Assembly: GCA_965225715.1 (NCBI GenBank)
Contig: CBDDBK010000004.1
Span: 682,001-746,000, forward strand
Source of the DNA: CBDDBK01 sp965225715
Lineage (GTDB): Bacteria; Bacteroidota; Bacteroidia; Cytophagales; Flammeovirgaceae
Direction: 5' to 3'
DNA length: 64,000 nt
Shown here piece by piece: positions 62,914 through 64,000 of the stretch; position 1 is the first letter of the stretch; the number at the start of each line of letters is the position of its first letter. The notes beneath the pieces were generated by a model. It was not told the origin of the DNA. It saw nothing but the letters and a program-made list of their open reading frames with translations, and searched no databases. Both the position numbers and the translations under genes were made by a program.

Positions 62914-63333
62914 TTATTTAGAGTCTGGATCAGTAACATTAATGGTCATTCTAACGATATTGTTAACGCTTAGAATAGGAGGTGGGCTAGTAGTAAGGCT
63001 ATAATATTTAAAAGTTATTTCTACGTAATCTTGCCCTTGAAAATTTGGTTCGGGCACATATCGATAACAATATGAAACAAGCGTATCATTAATTTGAAAG
63101 CCATTATACTCACTAAATACAGCATGTTCTGCTTGCTTGCTAATGTATATAGCACCTTCTGTTGGGACACCACCACCTTGCTCACAACGATAGCTTAAAG
63201 TATCCAAAGAAGTGATTGTAAAAGTTGTATCAAAAAACGACGGAGCTAAAGTATTGGGCATTGTACTATCATCTTGACAAGAAACAAAACTTCCCAAGGC
63301 AATTATTAAAATTAAAATTTTTAAATAAGTCAT
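62914..63333 (-). CDS. lipoprotein of unknown function, 139 residues
   Basis: Signal MTYLKILILIIALGSFVSCQ with lipobox FVSC (Cys19). The mature part is beta-rich and ends 'FKYYSLTTSPPPILSVNNIV' plus 'RMTINVTDPDSK', resembling a single immunoglobulin-like surface domain; two Cys (about residues 49 and 87: 'YRCEQGG', 'VSYCYRYV') could form a disulfide. It starts 37 bp after the M57 peptidase stop on the same strand, so the two are probably co-expressed. Confidence 0.7.
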   Translation of the reverse strand: MTYLKILILIIALGSFVSCQDDSTMPNTLAPSFFDTTFTITSLDTLSYRCEQGGGVPTEGAIYISKQAEHAVFSEYNGFQINDTLVSYCYRYVPEPNFQGQDYVEITFKYYSLTTSPPPILSVNNIVRMTINVTDPDSK

Positions 63334-63369
63334 TTTTCTATGGGTTAAAATTAAGAATAAATAATTCAG

Positions 63370-64000
63370 TTATCCTTCATTATCAGGAATAATTGTTGTA
63401 TCAGCAGGTTGATTTTGAGGTGTTGGAAAACCACCATTGCTTGGTCCTCCACCAGGACCAACTGAGCCACCAGACGAACCGCCTGAACTTGAACTGCTGA
63501 CAGGATATATGGTTTCCAAGGCAATTCTATCGTAGTTAGTAAATTCTCCGGTTTGAAGATAATCCCAACAGGCCTTCATAACCGAATTTGCATCGCGACC
63601 TGAAAAAGAGTTAGTGGGTGTGCCTGGTATATGAATAGCACCATGAAATGAAATATCATCCATTTGATTGGGATCATCAGGATCTGTACCGCAAGAAAAA
63701 TCTCTGTTAAACCAATCACTGTGGCGCAAGCCAATTGTGTGACCTATCTCGTGAGTAATAATACCTTCTAAAACATCTAAAGCGTTGGCAGAACTTGACG
63801 GAACCCTATCCGAATAGTTGTTAACATTAGCTACAATTTGAATAGGGATATATATCGGGTTGCCTGGGTTTCCACCACTGGGAAAATATGCAGTACCAGT
63901 TAAGGCTGCTTGACCAGTAAAATGCAAAGGTTGATAAAGTTGAATATCAGATTGAATAAACTTAGCAAGTGCATTTAGATAATTCCCAATCTGGGTATAA
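63370..64000 (-). CDS. HEIGH-type (M57-like) metallopeptidase, C-terminal part
   Basis: The frame is open from the right edge of the window, so the N-terminus is missing; about 210 residues are visible. 'EGIITHEIGHTIGLRHSDWF' contains the extended zinc motif HExxHxxGxxH, preceded by 'YIPIQIVANVNNY'. The HEIGH sequence is the name-giving motif of the M57 'dual-action HEIGH' peptidases common in Bacteroidota. A low-complexity Ser/Gly tail ('SSSSGGSSGGSVGPGGGPSN') follows. It is probably a secreted or surface-anchored protease. The start and signal peptide cannot be checked here. Confidence 0.8.
   Translation of the reverse strand, partial: YTQIGNYLNALAKFIQSDIQLYQPLHFTGQAALTGTAYFPSGGNPGNPIYIPIQIVANVNNYSDRVPSSSANALDVLEGIITHEIGHTIGLRHSDWFNRDFSCGTDPDDPNQMDDISFHGAIHIPGTPTNSFSGRDANSVMKACWDYLQTGEFTNYDRIALETIYPVSSSSSGGSSGGSVGPGGGPSNGGFPTPQNQPADTTIIPDNEG

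Noticed and set aside
1..64000. tRNA and rRNA genes
   Set aside because: I looked for T-loop-like GGTTCRANNCC sequences and conserved rRNA blocks and saw none; a tRNA scan would be decisive.

Overview
The window is a chromosomal segment from a low-GC, aerobic, Gram-negative member of the Bacteroidota. Supporting signs are a TonB-dependent receptor with a carboxypeptidase-regulatory-like N-terminal domain, type III glutamine synthetase, a DUF5916 outer-membrane protein, a DAHP synthase/chorismate mutase fusion, heme A synthase with a DUF420 protein, a SigZ-type sigma factor, a HEIGH-type (M57) peptidase, lipoboxes, and at least one promoter of the TTG-N19-TAnnTTTG kind. The assignment stops at phylum level. 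No rRNA, tRNA, CRISPR array or phage structural block was recognised.

0-21 kb is mostly housekeeping: bamA (5' part), fabD, ccmC, mreC, glnN, ctaA, a CoA-pyrophosphatase-like Nudix hydrolase, agmatinase-like gene plus trpS, a GH73-type glucosaminidase, DAHP synthase/chorismate mutase, rlmD, DUF420 and a membrane metallophosphoesterase. It is interrupted by an accessory two-gene operon (9.16-12.44 kb) coding an AAA-type P-loop ATPase and a TPR protein with about ten near-identical 40-residue repeats, a candidate split-STAND type system.

21.5-29.5 kb looks like a gene-cassette array. Five intact genes (two paralogous secreted proteins, DinD, a membrane protein and an AbiJ-like protein) and a frameshifted lipoprotein gene all lie on the minus strand. 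They are separated by hairpin-forming intercistronic sequences that share GCCAACAA-type and CGTTGGC-type ends, reminiscent of integron attC sites; no integrase is in the window. 29.5-31.9 kb holds debris: ISAs1-like and IS4-like remnants and MITE-like elements.

32-42 kb carries a TonB receptor / M29-like enzyme / NCS1 permease run, a SPOR-like secreted protein, a DUF5916 protein, a YdjM-type protein and a hypothetical. 41.8-49.2 kb is a degraded, repeat-rich zone: a restriction-enzyme fragment cut by a MITE-like element, a truncated CsgG-like gene, a frameshifted WG-repeat gene with a GC-rich 3' half, a UPF0175/PIN toxin-antitoxin pair, REP-like hairpins whose stems differ by compensatory changes, and two Rpn-type nuclease genes (one broken).

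49.2-61.3 kb returns to ordinary genes: a DUF349-like protein, aldolase/dehydrogenase fusion, collagen-like lipoprotein, endonuclease III, 2OG-Fe(II) oxygenase, nucleoside transporter, Fic protein, and a flavoprotein plus SigZ pair. The window ends with an IS1-family element, a coding remnant, two lipoproteins and a partial M57 peptidase. An interspersed repeat of about 95 bp occurs at least fifteen times, in both orientations, almost only between genes; three copies supply the C-terminus or stop codon of the neighbouring gene.
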